Source: Methanospirillum stamsii
GTDB lineage: Archaea; Halobacteriota; Methanomicrobia; Methanomicrobiales; Methanospirillaceae
DNA: 47,352 nucleotides
Direction: 5' to 3'
Assembly: GCF_003173335.1 (NCBI RefSeq)
Contig: NZ_QGMZ01000049.1
Coordinates: 1-47,352, forward strand
Made by a program: the position numbers and the translations under genes. A model generated the notes under the pieces. That model was not told where the DNA came from and did no database searches. It saw only the letters and a program-made list of their open reading frames with translations. Shown piece by piece: positions 9,420 through 18,764 of the stretch. Each line of letters opens with the position of its first letter. Positions within the stretch are counted from its first letter, which is position 1.

Positions 9420-10142
9420 TTATCCGATTCCAAATCTCCTGAGAGCAATCAGGGTGTTATGAGCTGACCTGAATGAAGGAACATCAATGATACCCCGTGC
9501 TCCGTTAGCAAACATCCCTGTAGCAACCTGGTCAAAATGTATGGACCCCCGTCCGATTTCCAAGTGTTCCTCTGAAAACTCCCTGCAGTCATACAGGTAA
9601 AAAGCCCTGCTGGCCGCCTCATGCAAAAATTTCGGAAGACATCCGTTTACATGGGCATGACCGATATCAAGAGCAAGCGGGATCTGGGACATACGATTCA
9701 GATCTTCTGGATGTCGGACCATGTTTCCTGAATAACGTCCCATATTCCTGAACAGGAATCGTATCCCGTATTCATCCGCCGATCGAAGGAGGTCAGTACA
9801 TGACCGTGCAAGTTGCCGTTTTGCATGTAAGAGATCAGATCCTGCTGACACAAATCCCGGATCCACGACAACTTCAGCATTTATCTCTGATGCCAGTTGA
9901 AACCGTTCATTGATAACGGAAACAGCAGCCTGCCGTACTGGTTCCAGAATGCTGGCCAGGTTAATATCCCGGTGTGGCAGCCTTATCATGTACTGATATG
10001 GGAATGATTCAAGGAGGCTAACCGCTGGAATCCGGTGAGCACCCATGTCAACTATCTCTACCCCCCTGGTTAGTGAACCAAGGCTTTCAAGAGCAATTTC
10101 TAGCGGTGTATCCCGCATACAGGTTGTGGAAATCCAGAGCAT
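9420..10142 (-). CDS. xylose isomerase-like TIM barrel protein
   Basis: The 240-residue protein shows the AP-endonuclease-2 / sugar-phosphate isomerase barrel pattern: EIVDMGAHRIP near the N terminus, EVVVDPGFVS at mid-length, a LFRNMGRYSG strand where the family often has ENM, LALDIGHAHVNG with the DxGH metal site, and a late YLYDCREFSEEHLEIGRGSIHF strand. The EIGRG signature matches family members that bind divalent metal. It is slightly short for the family. The pairing with the ExoIII gene downstream (9 bp) would fit DNA repair, but sugar isomerase relatives are equally possible, so no substrate is assigned. Confidence 0.75.
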   Translation of the reverse strand: MLWISTTCMRDTPLEIALESLGSLTRGVEIVDMGAHRIPAVSLLESFPYQYMIRLPHRDINLASILEPVRQAAVSVINERFQLASEINAEVVVDPGFVSAGSDLLHAKRQLARSCTDLLRSADEYGIRFLFRNMGRYSGNMVRHPEDLNRMSQIPLALDIGHAHVNGCLPKFLHEAASRAFYLYDCREFSEEHLEIGRGSIHFDQVATGMFANGARGIIDVPSFRSAHNTLIALRRFGIG

Positions 10143-10278
10143 AGTATCATCAAACTGAATTATTGAGGTTCTTTTCTGGTATACATATAAGGAAGGCTTT
10201 ATCGGTTATAATGTGTTCCGGAATGTCTATGGAGAAAATCCATATCCTTTATACGTCCCCCTCTGTAACATATGTGAT

Positions 10279-10470
10279 ATGGCATTGTCCAAAGATTCTA
10301 CAATTCTTGAAGTACTGCAGGAAAACCCTGATGCAGCAGCAATATTTGCCCGGTTTGGAATGGGGTGTGTAGGTTGTGCAATTAGCAGAGGAGAAACCGT
10401 TGCAGAAGCAGCAGCAGCTCATGGAATCCCTCTGGAAGACCTGATTTCCGCTCTTGGAATTCCTGCATAA
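10279..10470 (+). CDS. DUF1858 small Cys-pair protein
   Basis: I choose the ATG at 10279, giving 63 residues, because the DUF1858/ScdA-N type fold begins just after it (DSTILEVLQENPDAAAIF); an in-frame ATG at 10213 would add a non-conserved tail. The short domain has the GMGCVGCA motif near residue 27, a CxxC pair that could bind metal or act in redox chemistry. Family members occur alone or fused to hybrid-cluster and iron-sulphur repair proteins. A TATA-like CTTTATACG lies about 25-30 bases upstream, which would give a very short leader. The gene ends in a shared bidirectional T-run facing mch. Confidence 0.75.
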   Translation: MALSKDSTILEVLQENPDAAAIFARFGMGCVGCAISRGETVAEAAAAHGIPLEDLISALGIPA

Positions 10471-10491
10471 ACTCTTTTTGATCTTTTCGAT

Positions 10492-10513
10492 CTTTTTTTA
10501 TCGCGAAAAAAAG
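10492..10513. terminator. bidirectional T/A-run terminator
   Basis: CTTTTTTT, a six-base centre ATCGCG and AAAAAAAG form a perfect inverted repeat between two convergent genes. Each strand therefore has a run of seven T directly downstream of a stop codon, which fits archaeal oligo-T termination for both the DUF1858 gene and mch. Confidence 0.6.
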
Positions 10514-11461
10514 TTAGATATATCCGAATGATTTTAAGGTAACATCCGGGTTTACTTCACCGACGTGGTACACTTTACCCTCGGCTAATTCATTAATGGT
10601 AACTTCTGCAGGGGAGAAAAGTGATGTGTCAATCTGGTAAAAGTCAAAGTTTGCCTCTTTGAAAATTTCATAGAATGGCTTTCCATATCCTTTTGACTTG
10701 TTACTCGGGATCTTTTCAAGGTAGTCCTTGATCTCGGGGGCTTTCATAGTCAGGTTTATCTGGCCGTGATAAATGGTTGCATCATTGGTAGTTCCCATTG
10801 CCTTGGTGGCATCAGCCTTTACCGGTGGAATTGGAGCTGATCCAATTGCTGCAGAGATCTTGGTGGTGTCAAATCCAAGTTCATTGAGTTTGTAGATGGC
10901 GGTCTCAACACACCGGCCACAAACCTGAATGGAGCCTACAAGGGATGCTGTGGGTGCAACAACTGCACAGAGGTTCTCAACATCTATGCCACAGTCTTTT
11001 GCAATCTTATCCATGACCTCACCATTTGGAAGGTGGTCTGATTCAAGGGCAATGACTGCATCATCGCTTTCATCTTCGTATCCGATAACTTCGAAGGTGT
11101 GCTTGGGTTTTAAGGCAAGGGCACGTGCCGGACCGGATCCCATCGCAAAATAATTCCCTACCTTGACGGTCCACCCTGCCTTTTGTGCTCCAAGACAGGA
11201 GATGGCCGGATAATCGGTGCATACCTCAATGAACGGCAAGGGGACGTGCTTTATCTGACCCATACGGAAGTTTACTTCACCAAGGCCGCCCATACAAATT
11301 TCTGTGAATGCCCGTCCTGCTGCGTATCCGCCCGGAACTGAAACTCCACAATCAACGATTTTCGCGCCATTATCAAGTTCATGGTAGGCGACATTGAAAT
11401 CTTCAGAATAGTTTGCTAAATTATCGAATATCTCAAGAGCTAATTCATTTACGCTAATCAT
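10514..11461 (-). CDS. mch: methenyl-tetrahydromethanopterin cyclohydrolase
   Basis: Mch converts N5,N10-methenyl-H4MPT to N5-formyl-H4MPT reversibly (EC 3.5.4.27), the third step of CO2 reduction to methane, in the cytoplasm. The 315-residue length is typical. Recognisable family stretches are MISVNELALEIFDNL at the start, DCGVSVPGGYAAG near 55, GAQKAGWTVKVGNYFAMGSGPARAL near 130, and the acidic/Cys stretch VCGRCVETAIYKLNELGFD. A ribosome binding site, GGGGGTT, precedes the ATG by a few bases, and a TATA box overlaps the end of the upstream orc1 gene. No other methanogenesis gene is adjacent. Confidence 0.98.
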   Translation of the reverse strand: MISVNELALEIFDNLANYSEDFNVAYHELDNGAKIVDCGVSVPGGYAAGRAFTEICMGGLGEVNFRMGQIKHVPLPFIEVCTDYPAISCLGAQKAGWTVKVGNYFAMGSGPARALALKPKHTFEVIGYEDESDDAVIALESDHLPNGEVMDKIAKDCGIDVENLCAVVAPTASLVGSIQVCGRCVETAIYKLNELGFDTTKISAAIGSAPIPPVKADATKAMGTTNDATIYHGQINLTMKAPEIKDYLEKIPSNKSKGYGKPFYEIFKEANFDFYQIDTSLFSPAEVTINELAEGKVYHVGEVNPDVTLKSFGYI

Positions 11462-11535
11462 GTTCGAACCCCCGTAGAGTACCTTATCATCTCTGATGCA
11501 CGGGTATTGAATTCTTCGTTTTGCTTTACAAACTG

Positions 11536-11544
11536 ATTTTTATA
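11536..11544 (-). promoter_or_regulatory. TATA box candidate for mch
   Basis: Read on the minus strand, TATAAAAAT lies about 75 bases before the mch ATG and overlaps the last codons of the orc1/cdc6 gene. Archaeal transcription starts about 25 bases after such a box, which predicts a leader near 50 bases carrying the GGGGGTT ribosome binding site. Confidence 0.45.
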
Positions 11545-12664
11545 GATATAATTTGATTTTATCAGGATCGTAGCGAAGGTTAATAAGACGTGTCCTTCCC
11601 CTTCCATCCCTGAATTGAAGGTTTATGAGTCGTAGATTGTCCAGTTTTCTGAGCGCTTCATAATATACCGTATAGCCGAGTTTGAGTTTCTTTTTTACAA
11701 TGAGGTATACTTCACCCGAAGTGAGCTGTTCATCACTTTGGGATAATTCTATCAATATCTTCAGGAGCTCTTTCTCCTCGCGGCGCAGGGATAGTACGGA
11801 ATATTTCAGATGCAAAAACCGTGAGATCTTATATGCTTCATGGATATGTTCCTGACTTATCTCACGCATGGCGTCTTTCTCAGCATTCATCGTCGCCCGT
11901 TTTATCATATCAATGCCCACCCGCATATCTCCGGTGCGGAGGGTATGATCAACGACCACTTCCAGAAGTGCCTCTGAGAGGACTCCCGGATAAAGCCCCT
12001 GCATGACCCGCTCTTTTAGGATCTGGAATGTTTCATCATGAGAATAAGGGGGGAAATAGACCTCTGTTGGGGAAAACACAGAAGTAACCCTGACATCAAG
12101 TTCCCGTGACAGGTCGACATCCATGTCAGAGATGATGACCATGACCCCTATCCTGGTGCCCGGATATGTTTCATGGGATCTAAGAAGCAGATAGAGAACT
12201 TTATTCAGTTCATTCTCAAAGAGGAGATAGTTTGCATCGTCAAGAGCAACAAGAAGAACACGGTCCTCAGCAAGCAGTATTTCAGCAATGGAATCCAGAA
12301 CCCGTTTATATGAATTTCCTGCAGCTGATGGATTGTGTCCTTTTATCTGTCTGTATATCTGGGAAAGGATCATGAAACGGGAATTTTCCACCTGACAGTT
12401 GATGTGAATGGGAATCATTTTTGATGGGATGTCCCTGATGTCAGAGAAGATCTTCCTGACCGAGGTTGTCTTCCCTGTTCCGGGTGTTCCCTTAAGGAGA
12501 GCGTTGAGAGGCCGGGATCCTTTTATTCCCGGACGAAGGAGAAAGGCGAGTTCCCGCATCTGGCCCTCGCGGTAATTGAACTGGTCCGGGATATAATCTA
12601 TCTCAAAAATATCCGGGTCCCGAAACAGCGTCTCATCCCACATCAACATGTTTTTCAGGGTCAT
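11540..12664 (-). CDS. cdc6: Orc1/Cdc6 family replication initiator
   Basis: The 374-residue AAA+ initiator binds origin repeats and helps load MCM. Seen are Walker A GTPGTGKTTS near residue 61, a Walker B region LLVALDDANYLL near 140 that reads DD where most family members have DE, a sensor-2 like TGDMRVGIDMIKRA region, and a C-terminal winged helix (about 290-374). The N terminus, with LFRDPDIFEIDYIPD and YREGQM, matches the family. The gene is solitary between mch and apgM. Archaeal orc1 genes often lie next to an origin, but I found no convincing origin recognition box in the 104-bp upstream gap. Confidence 0.92.
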   Translation of the reverse strand: MTLKNMLMWDETLFRDPDIFEIDYIPDQFNYREGQMRELAFLLRPGIKGSRPLNALLKGTPGTGKTTSVRKIFSDIRDIPSKMIPIHINCQVENSRFMILSQIYRQIKGHNPSAAGNSYKRVLDSIAEILLAEDRVLLVALDDANYLLFENELNKVLYLLLRSHETYPGTRIGVMVIISDMDVDLSRELDVRVTSVFSPTEVYFPPYSHDETFQILKERVMQGLYPGVLSEALLEVVVDHTLRTGDMRVGIDMIKRATMNAEKDAMREISQEHIHEAYKISRFLHLKYSVLSLRREEKELLKILIELSQSDEQLTSGEVYLIVKKKLKLGYTVYYEALRKLDNLRLINLQFRDGRGRTRLINLRYDPDKIKLYL

Positions 12665-12768
12665 CCGGTTATCCTTTTTTTATATTATGATAAATTGCAA
12701 TGGTCACAGCTTTCAGTTCATAAGTTCAGGTGAAAACTCAAAAACATTTCGCTATTTACGAAAAAAGA

Positions 12769-13926
12769 CTATGAGATAAGGAGGGGAATAAGAGACGGGC
12801 CCTGCAGTAGTCCATACATTCCTGTTTTTCCTTCCTGCTCTGAGAATCTGGATGTGGTATCCTTATCCTTTCCCAGAATCGCAAAGGGAACCGGTTCTGC
12901 CGTATGGGTCTTTAGTCTGATTGGGGTTGGATGGTCCGGGAGCACGGTTATTCGTCCGGAAAACCCTTTTATGATGGTGCCAATCATCTCGTCCACCCGC
13001 TCTATTGCAAGAATCTTCTCTTTCAGGTCTCCCATGTGACCTGCCTCATCCGGTGCTTCCACATGAACAAATAAAAAGTCCAGGTGTTTCAATGCTTCAA
13101 TGGCATATCTGGCCTTTGCCTGGTAGTCGGTGTCGATAAATCCGGTAGCACCCGGAACCCTGACAATCTCCATTCCTGCATAGATTCCGATACCGTTCAG
13201 GAGATCTACCGCTGATATAATCCCTCCGGAGAGCCCGGTTAATTCTATAAATGGCTTTATTGCAGGACGCATTCCTCCGGACCAGGGCCAGATGGTTGTA
13301 GCCGGATTTTTTCCCTGGTCGAGCCTTGCAAGGTTGACCGGATGGTGAGCAAAAACCTCCTCACTTATCTTCATGGCCTTAAGGAGTATTCCGGCATCAG
13401 GGCCGTCAGGCAGGTATGATGCGACAGGTTCCCCGGTAATATCGTGTGGGGGTGTGGAGGTGCATCCTTTACCCCCGTCAATGGTGAGAAGATTCCGGTA
13501 ACTGATTCCGGGGTGAAAGACCATGCCGGAGAGTTTTTCATTCAGGCTTTTGAGTAATGCCGCTCCTTCTTCGCTGGTGATATGCCCGGCATTAAAGTCC
13601 TCCAGTATTTCATTCCTGACGGTGACAAGGTTACACCGATAGGCAATCTCTTCCGGACCAAGTGAAATACCCATGCTGGCAGCTTCAAGAGCTCCTCTCC
13701 CGGTGTAGCAGGTAGTCGGGTCATACCCGAGAACAGAAAGATTTGCAACGTCACTACCTGGGGTAAAGCCATCAGGAACCGTTTTTAACAGCCCCATCGC
13801 ACCTTCCCTGGCGATATAATCCATATTCGGAGTATGAGCAGCTTCCAGGGGTGTTTTTCCGGAGAGTTCTGCGATTGGTTCATCTGCCATTCCATCCCCG
13901 AGGATAATGCAATATTTCTGTCTCAT
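12769..13926 (-). CDS. apgM: 2,3-bisphosphoglycerate-independent phosphoglycerate mutase, archaeal type
   Basis: ApgM interconverts 3- and 2-phosphoglycerate in glycolysis and gluconeogenesis without bisphosphoglycerate. It belongs to the alkaline-phosphatase superfamily. The 385-residue protein starts with CIILGDGMADEPI (metal-binding Asp and the family signature), has SDVANLSVLGYDP near residue 60 with the Ser nucleophile, VHVEAPDEAGHMGD near 290 and TVLPDHPTP with further metal ligands. The GDGMADxP start separates it from bacterial GpmI. The upstream epimerase gene overlaps its start by 4 bp (ATGA), so the two form an operon. Confidence 0.95.
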   Translation of the reverse strand: MRQKYCIILGDGMADEPIAELSGKTPLEAAHTPNMDYIAREGAMGLLKTVPDGFTPGSDVANLSVLGYDPTTCYTGRGALEAASMGISLGPEEIAYRCNLVTVRNEILEDFNAGHITSEEGAALLKSLNEKLSGMVFHPGISYRNLLTIDGGKGCTSTPPHDITGEPVASYLPDGPDAGILLKAMKISEEVFAHHPVNLARLDQGKNPATTIWPWSGGMRPAIKPFIELTGLSGGIISAVDLLNGIGIYAGMEIVRVPGATGFIDTDYQAKARYAIEALKHLDFLFVHVEAPDEAGHMGDLKEKILAIERVDEMIGTIIKGFSGRITVLPDHPTPIRLKTHTAEPVPFAILGKDKDTTSRFSEQEGKTGMYGLLQGPSLIPLLIS

Positions 13927-14855
13927 GACGACTCCAGGGCAGCCCGTACTGCAACCCTGACACTCTCGCGGCTTGAGATCTGTGGGATATATCCCGATTC
14001 TTTTAGTTTGGTAACATCAAGCTGCATCTTTGGAACATCGCCGACCCAGCCCCTGCTTCCCCCGGTATATCTGTACTTTGGGTTTAGTCCCATCTCGCTG
14101 GTGAGAATGTCTGCTATCTCGGTGACTGATATCCAGTCTTCAGAACCGACATTAAAGGTATTTACGGTATTTGTTGAATGAGAGGCGGCATACAATATTG
14201 CCCGGATACATTCGGTAATCTCAAGGTACGACTTAGTCTGTTTCCCATCACCGAGTATCTCCAGTTCATTTGGATTTTCACGGAGTTTTCTGATGAAATC
14301 GGTAATTACTCCATGACCTGATCTGGCACCGATGATATTTGCAAACCGGAATATCCAGGCCTTCATAGAAAAACTGTGAGCATATGCAGAAATGAGCGCT
14401 TCACAGGCAAGCTTTGCTGCACCATAGACCGAAACCGGTTCCATCGGGGTGTAGGATTCCGGGGTGGGAATTGCCGTTGCTTCCCCGTATACCGTTGATG
14501 TTGAGGTGAAGACGATCTCTGGCACACCATATTTTCGCATCGCTTCAAGAACCCGGTGTGTTGCAATGATGGTATTATTCAGTTGTTTATCTGGCGATAC
14601 CGCACTTTCCCTGACATCCGGATCTGCTGCAAGATGGTAGACCCGTCCTGCTCCGGCAAGGTGGTGCTGCCAGCTATCTGACAGGAGATCTGCGCTTACA
14701 AGGGTCACTTTTTTAGAATCAAGGTGATCCCTGATAGAATTAATATCGCCAGAAACAAGGGAGTCAATGACAATTACGTCGTCACCGGCACTGACCAGAT
14801 GGTCCACCAGGTGCGACCCGATAAACCCGGCCCCGCCGGTCACTATACTGCGCAT
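13923..14855 (-). CDS. NAD-dependent nucleotide-sugar epimerase (GalE-like)
   Basis: This 310-residue extended short-chain dehydrogenase has the Rossmann start GGAGFIGSHLVDHL (NAD binding), the catalytic Ser/Thr region STSTVYGEA and YGAAKLACE with the YxxxK pair near 145. The overall pattern fits UDP-glucose 4-epimerase and related archaeal enzymes that supply UDP-galactose or other sugars for the S-layer or glycolipids. The C-terminal region GWVGDVPKMQLDVTKLKESGY is typical. The exact sugar is uncertain, so no gene symbol is given. The stop overlaps the apgM start by 4 bp. The gene faces the marker-12 gene across 43 bp. Confidence 0.9.
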   Translation of the reverse strand: MRSIVTGGAGFIGSHLVDHLVSAGDDVIVIDSLVSGDINSIRDHLDSKKVTLVSADLLSDSWQHHLAGAGRVYHLAADPDVRESAVSPDKQLNNTIIATHRVLEAMRKYGVPEIVFTSTSTVYGEATAIPTPESYTPMEPVSVYGAAKLACEALISAYAHSFSMKAWIFRFANIIGARSGHGVITDFIRKLRENPNELEILGDGKQTKSYLEITECIRAILYAASHSTNTVNTFNVGSEDWISVTEIADILTSEMGLNPKYRYTGGSRGWVGDVPKMQLDVTKLKESGYIPQISSRESVRVAVRAALESS

Positions 14856-14898
14856 CCATATTCATATCCCTCTCCATCTACCTAAATGTATAATAGCA

Positions 14899-15774
14899 AT
14901 GTTTGTTGGTATAGATCACGGAACCACTGCCATGCGTTTTGCCGGAGGAGGACGACTTTTTAAAATCCCCCGGGCTGAAGCGGTTTCGTTCTCTCTCTCT
15001 GACCTTGATTCATTGACTCAGGGAGAAAAAATCGAGGGTTTTGCCATTACGTATTCAATGGGTGACAATTTTTCAGACATTACTTCTATTCATAATCTGA
15101 AAAACCGTGGTCTTATCAGCCAGGAGGGTGCAGGTGAACATACCGGAGGGGGCACCCGGGTTTTTGATGTGGTGAAGGAGAGTCGCATTCCGGCAATTGC
15201 AATCCCCGGACTGCACCGTGGTTCACCCACCGACCCACGATTCAAGGTATATTCACACCAGGCGAGCCCGGAAAAGATCGGTCTTGCCTATGAAGTCGCT
15301 GCACGCCTTGGTCCGGACTTTATCGTTTCAGATATCAGTTCCAATACCGTATCTCTGCTTATTCGTGATGGAGTAATCATCGGCGGGTTTGACGCCTGTG
15401 TTTTTGCTCCTGGCTGGGTGCATGGTGCCCTTGACCTTGACGCCATCCGTGCCATTGATGCAGGAGTGATAACTGCAAATGATGCGTTTCTCAGGGCTGG
15501 AGTGCGGGACAATCTTGATGAACCCATTCAAATGTCTACACTGGCGATGTTTGCAGCGATGGAATGTGCCTCTCTTCGGATTTTAGCGCCAGATGTTCCG
15601 ATCGCATTGTGCGGAAGCCGGGCAGCTCTGGTTTCTGGTGAAATATCCTCTCTTCTTGGGTGTGATGTCCTGATCCTTGATGAATGGACCGCTGCAAATG
15701 GCCTATCCAGGATTGCAACGGATGTATTTTCCAAAAATATTAACAATATACTCGGCATTCCTGTCAGACTGTAA
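14899..15774 (+). CDS. methanogenesis marker protein 12
   Basis: I start the gene at the ATG at 14899 (291 residues, MFVGIDHGTTAMRF), which opens directly with the ASKHA-fold phosphate-1 loop. A longer reading from 14767 would run through the divergent epimerase gene. Further motifs are an acidic IEGFAITYSMGDNFSD, GLHRGSPTDPRFKVYSHQ and SDISSNTVSLLI. The family occurs in nearly all methanogens, resembles acetate/butyrate-kinase-like proteins, and has no settled function. It lies 40 bp before the pyruvate synthase operon on the same strand and may be cotranscribed with it. Confidence 0.9.
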   Translation: MFVGIDHGTTAMRFAGGGRLFKIPRAEAVSFSLSDLDSLTQGEKIEGFAITYSMGDNFSDITSIHNLKNRGLISQEGAGEHTGGGTRVFDVVKESRIPAIAIPGLHRGSPTDPRFKVYSHQASPEKIGLAYEVAARLGPDFIVSDISSNTVSLLIRDGVIIGGFDACVFAPGWVHGALDLDAIRAIDAGVITANDAFLRAGVRDNLDEPIQMSTLAMFAAMECASLRILAPDVPIALCGSRAALVSGEISSLLGCDVLILDEWTAANGLSRIATDVFSKNINNILGIPVRL

Positions 15775-15814
15775 TTTTATATGATTAATCGTGTAAAATA
15801 TTCTGGGAATTTTC

Positions 15815-16357
15815 TTGAGAGAGTTACGGATCCATGGGAGAGGTGGTCAGGGCTCAGTGACTGCAGCTGAGCTGATTGCCGTTGCTGCCTTTAAAAGCGG
15901 AGTATTCTCGCAGGCTTTTCCGGCATTTGGTGTCGAAAGAAGGGGTGCACCGGTTCAGGCATTTGTCAGATTTTCAGATGAAAAAGTACGGCTTCGAAGT
16001 CAGGTCTATGAGCCGGATTATGTGATTGTGCAGGACAGCTCCCTGATTAAAGATGTTGATGTTTTTTCCGGCCTGAAAAAGGGTGGAATCATCATCATCA
16101 ATACCAGTGGAGAAATAAGCGGCAACATTCCGGACGGTGTCAGATACATACCGATTGATGCAACCAGGCTTGCGCTTGAGATATTGGGTGTTCCGATTAC
16201 AAACACAACGCTGATGGGAGCATTTGCGGCAGCATCAGGTGAAATCAGTCTTGATGCACTGGAAGAAGCCGTCCGGGAGCGTTTCTCCGGTTCACTTGCC
16301 GATAAAAATGTCGCAGCATCAAGGGCCGCGTATGAAATGGTTAAAGGGGGTGTCTGA
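15815..16357 (+). CDS. porC: pyruvate synthase subunit gamma
   Basis: This is the gamma subunit of pyruvate:ferredoxin oxidoreductase, which in methanogens makes pyruvate from acetyl-CoA, CO2 and reduced ferredoxin. The start is a TTG giving LRELRIHGRGGQGSVTAAEL, the family signature, and no upstream ATG gives this frame. FGVERRGAPVQAFVR near residue 40 is also diagnostic. It has 180 residues, the usual length. It leads the order gamma-delta-alpha-beta, the Por order and not the Kor order, which together with the alpha sequence decides for pyruvate. Confidence 0.96.
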   Translation: MRELRIHGRGGQGSVTAAELIAVAAFKSGVFSQAFPAFGVERRGAPVQAFVRFSDEKVRLRSQVYEPDYVIVQDSSLIKDVDVFSGLKKGGIIIINTSGEISGNIPDGVRYIPIDATRLALEILGVPITNTTLMGAFAAASGEISLDALEEAVRERFSGSLADKNVAASRAAYEMVKGGV

Positions 16358-16359
16358 AT

Positions 16360-16617
16360 ATGGCACTTCGAATCGGGTGCGCATCTGCCCCCGGCCAGGC
16401 CAGGGATAATAAGACCGGGTCATGGCGGGTTTTCAAACCGATCTTTGACCATGAAAAATGTACATCCTGTGGGATGTGTCAGCTTATCTGTCCTGAAGGA
16501 TGTGTCCTGACGGATGATGGGAAGTTTATTCCTGACTATGATTTTTGTAAAGGATGCGGGCTCTGTGCCTATGAATGCCCGGCAAAAGCCATCACCATGG
16601 AAACGGAGGAGAAATAA
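16360..16617 (+). CDS. porD: pyruvate synthase subunit delta (ferredoxin)
   Basis: The 85-residue subunit carries two [4Fe-4S] motifs, CTSCGMCQLICPEGC near residue 35 and CKGCGLCAYECP near 64, and passes electrons from the thiamine site to ferredoxin. It starts 2 bp after porC, and its stop overlaps the porA start by one base. The N-terminal tail before the first cluster is typical of archaeal Por delta subunits. Confidence 0.96.
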   Translation: MALRIGCASAPGQARDNKTGSWRVFKPIFDHEKCTSCGMCQLICPEGCVLTDDGKFIPDYDFCKGCGLCAYECPAKAITMETEEK

Positions 16618-17777
16618 TGAAAGCTATCCTTGAAGGCTCTCATGCAATCGCTGAGGCAGTTCGACTGGCAAAGCCGGAAGTTATATCTGCTTACCCTATT
16701 ACTCCACAGACACATATTGTAGAGCGCCTTGCTGAAATGGTGGCAAATGGTGAACTCGAGAGTGAATATATCTGCGTGGAAAGTGAATTTTCAGCACTTT
16801 CTGCAGCTCTTGGTGCATCCTGTGCCGGTTCCCGTGTCTATTCTGCAACATCTTCCCAGGGACTATTGTTCATGGCTGAAGTCTGTTTTAATGTAGCCGG
16901 AATGAGGCAGCCGATTGTTATGTCCATTGCAAACCGGGCAGTGAGTGCTCCGCTTTCTATCTGGAATGACCAGCAGGATTCCATTGCGCTTCGGGATGCA
17001 GGATGGATTCAACTCTATGCCGAGGATGTACAGGAGAGTTTTGATCTGCATCTCCTTGCGTACCGTGCCTGTGAGGATCACCGGGTTCTGCTTCCGGCCT
17101 TTGTCTGTTTTGACGGATTTATCATCTCTCATACCTATGAACCGGTGGATATTCCGGAAGAAAAGGAGGTGCAGGCATATCTCCCACCCTATAATCCGCT
17201 AAACAAACTGGATGCAGACGATCCCCTGAGCATGGGCATGTATGCCACACCGGATTATTACATGGAGTTCAGATATGAGATGGACCGGGCAATGGACCGT
17301 TCTCTTGCAGTTCTGAAAGAGGCCGGAAAAGAGTTCAAAAAAATATTTGGTCGTGACTACAGCGAACTTATCGAATCTTACAAACTTGAGGATGCAGAAG
17401 TTGCCATAGTGGCTCTTGGCTCTATTTGTGGTACCATCAAGGATGCCGTGGACGAGATGCGGGCAGAAGGTAAAAAAGTCGGACTATTAAAGATCCGTGC
17501 CCTTCGTCCTTTCCCTGCAGAAGACATTAAAAAAGCCCTCTCCGGAATTAAGAAGGTAGGAATATTTGAAAAGAATATCTCAATCGGTTCCCGGATGAAA
17601 GGTGCTGTCGGATATGAAGTCAAGGATGCAATTAATGATTCATCCGTTCAGGTCCTGAGTTATGTTGCCGGACTTGGCGGTCGTGATATCCGCATCCGTG
17701 ATATCAAGAAAATAACTGAGGAAATTGAAAAAGGTAAAGGCGATTGCTTCTATGGTATCCGGGAGGAGTTGATCTGA
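16617..17777 (+). CDS. porA: pyruvate synthase subunit alpha
   Basis: The start is the ATG at 16617 (386 residues, [18 protein letters not shown]), which has GGAGG upstream; an upstream ATG at 16575 lies inside porD. The alpha subunit holds [12 protein letters not shown], the pyruvate/thiamine domain I signature, near residue 24, and [17 protein letters not shown]-like sequence near 60. A C-terminal transketolase-like domain (about 265-386) has IRALRPFP. The sequence matches PorA better than the 2-oxoglutarate enzyme KorA. Confidence 0.96.
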   Translation: MKAILEGSHAIAEAVRLAKPEVISAYPITPQTHIVERLAEMVANGELESEYICVESEFSALSAALGASCAGSRVYSATSSQGLLFMAEVCFNVAGMRQPIVMSIANRAVSAPLSIWNDQQDSIALRDAGWIQLYAEDVQESFDLHLLAYRACEDHRVLLPAFVCFDGFIISHTYEPVDIPEEKEVQAYLPPYNPLNKLDADDPLSMGMYATPDYYMEFRYEMDRAMDRSLAVLKEAGKEFKKIFGRDYSELIESYKLEDAEVAIVALGSICGTIKDAVDEMRAEGKKVGLLKIRALRPFPAEDIKKALSGIKKVGIFEKNISIGSRMKGAVGYEVKDAINDSSVQVLSYVAGLGGRDIRIRDIKKITEEIEKGKGDCFYGIREELI

Positions 17778-17778
17778 A

Positions 17779-18666
17779 ATGGCAGACAAAAGCCTTGAAA
17801 TGGTAGAGTGTGGTCACCGTGCCTGTGGCGGGTGTGGTCCTGCATTGGCAGCTCGCCTTATCCTTAAAGGGGCCGGCGAGCGGACTATTATCTGTGCCGC
17901 AACCGGATGCATGGAGGTATTCTCAACTCCCTATCCCCAGACTGCCTGGAAAGTTCCCTGGGTCCATTCACTCTTCCAGAACAGTGCAGCAGTCGCTTCT
18001 GGTATTGAAGCATCCCTGAAAAGACAGGGACGGGATGAACATGTTATCTGTATCTGTGGTGATGGAGCAACCTTTGATATCGGTGTGCTTTGCATCAGTG
18101 GAGCATTTGAACGTGGACACAATATCACGTACATCTGTTATGATAATGAGGCGTACATGAACACTGGTATCCAGCGTTCCGGTGCAACGCCGTTTGATGC
18201 AAGCACCACCACCTCACCTGCCGGAAAGAATAGCCTTGGAAACAGCCGGCCAAAAAAGGACATGCCTCAGATCCTTGCAGCTCATGGTGCACCCTATGTT
18301 GCAACCTGTTCGATTGCCTACCCCAATGATATCATCAAAAAGGTTGAGCGTGCGGTAAATATTGATGGTCCATGTTATATTCAGATCCATACTCCGTGTT
18401 GTACCGGATGGGGTTTTGACGGATCAAAGACCATTGAACTTGGAAAACTTGCCATTGAAACCGGACTCTGGGTAAACTTTGAGATTGTCAATGGCAAACT
18501 TGAGAAAGTGAAAAAAGTGAAACGAAAACCGGTCGAAGATTATCTAAAGGTCCAGAAACGGTTTGCCCATCTCTTTAAACCGTCTCTCAATACTACAGAG
18601 ATTGCTAAGATCCAGGCGATTGCCGATGCAAATGCAGAAAAATACGGCATTGATCTGAAGATTTAA
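17779..18666 (+). CDS. porB: pyruvate synthase subunit beta
   Basis: The beta subunit (295 residues) binds thiamine diphosphate and one cluster. It starts with [15 protein letters not shown], has [19 protein letters not shown] near 40, [10 protein letters not shown] with the thiamine/Mg2+ GDG motif near 92, and [15 protein letters not shown] near 120. Conserved Cys at about 17, 20 and 47 and a later CCTGWGFD region fit cluster binding. It starts two bases after the porA stop and is the last gene of the operon, followed by a T-run. Confidence 0.97.
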   Translation: MADKSLEMVECGHRACGGCGPALAARLILKGAGERTIICAATGCMEVFSTPYPQTAWKVPWVHSLFQNSAAVASGIEASLKRQGRDEHVICICGDGATFDIGVLCISGAFERGHNITYICYDNEAYMNTGIQRSGATPFDASTTTSPAGKNSLGNSRPKKDMPQILAAHGAPYVATCSIAYPNDIIKKVERAVNIDGPCYIQIHTPCCTGWGFDGSKTIELGKLAIETGLWVNFEIVNGKLEKVKKVKRKPVEDYLKVQKRFAHLFKPSLNTTEIAKIQAIADANAEKYGIDLKI

Positions 18667-18668
18667 TC

Positions 18669-18676
18669 TCTTTTTT
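18669..18676 (+). terminator. oligo-T terminator after porB
   Basis: TCTTTTTT begins three bases after the porB stop and fits archaeal T-rich termination of the pyruvate synthase operon. No hairpin is seen. Confidence 0.4.
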
Positions 18677-18764
18677 AAGGTTTTAGTATTAGCCATGACC
18701 TGATGGAAAGGGGCTGATAATTCCTGAAAATGTTTCTGACCGGATGTCACGATAAAAGGTTAGG

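Noticed and set aside
10213-10278. Earlier ATG for the DUF1858 gene
   Set aside because: The added 22 residues are not part of the domain, and a TATA-like element lies inside them.
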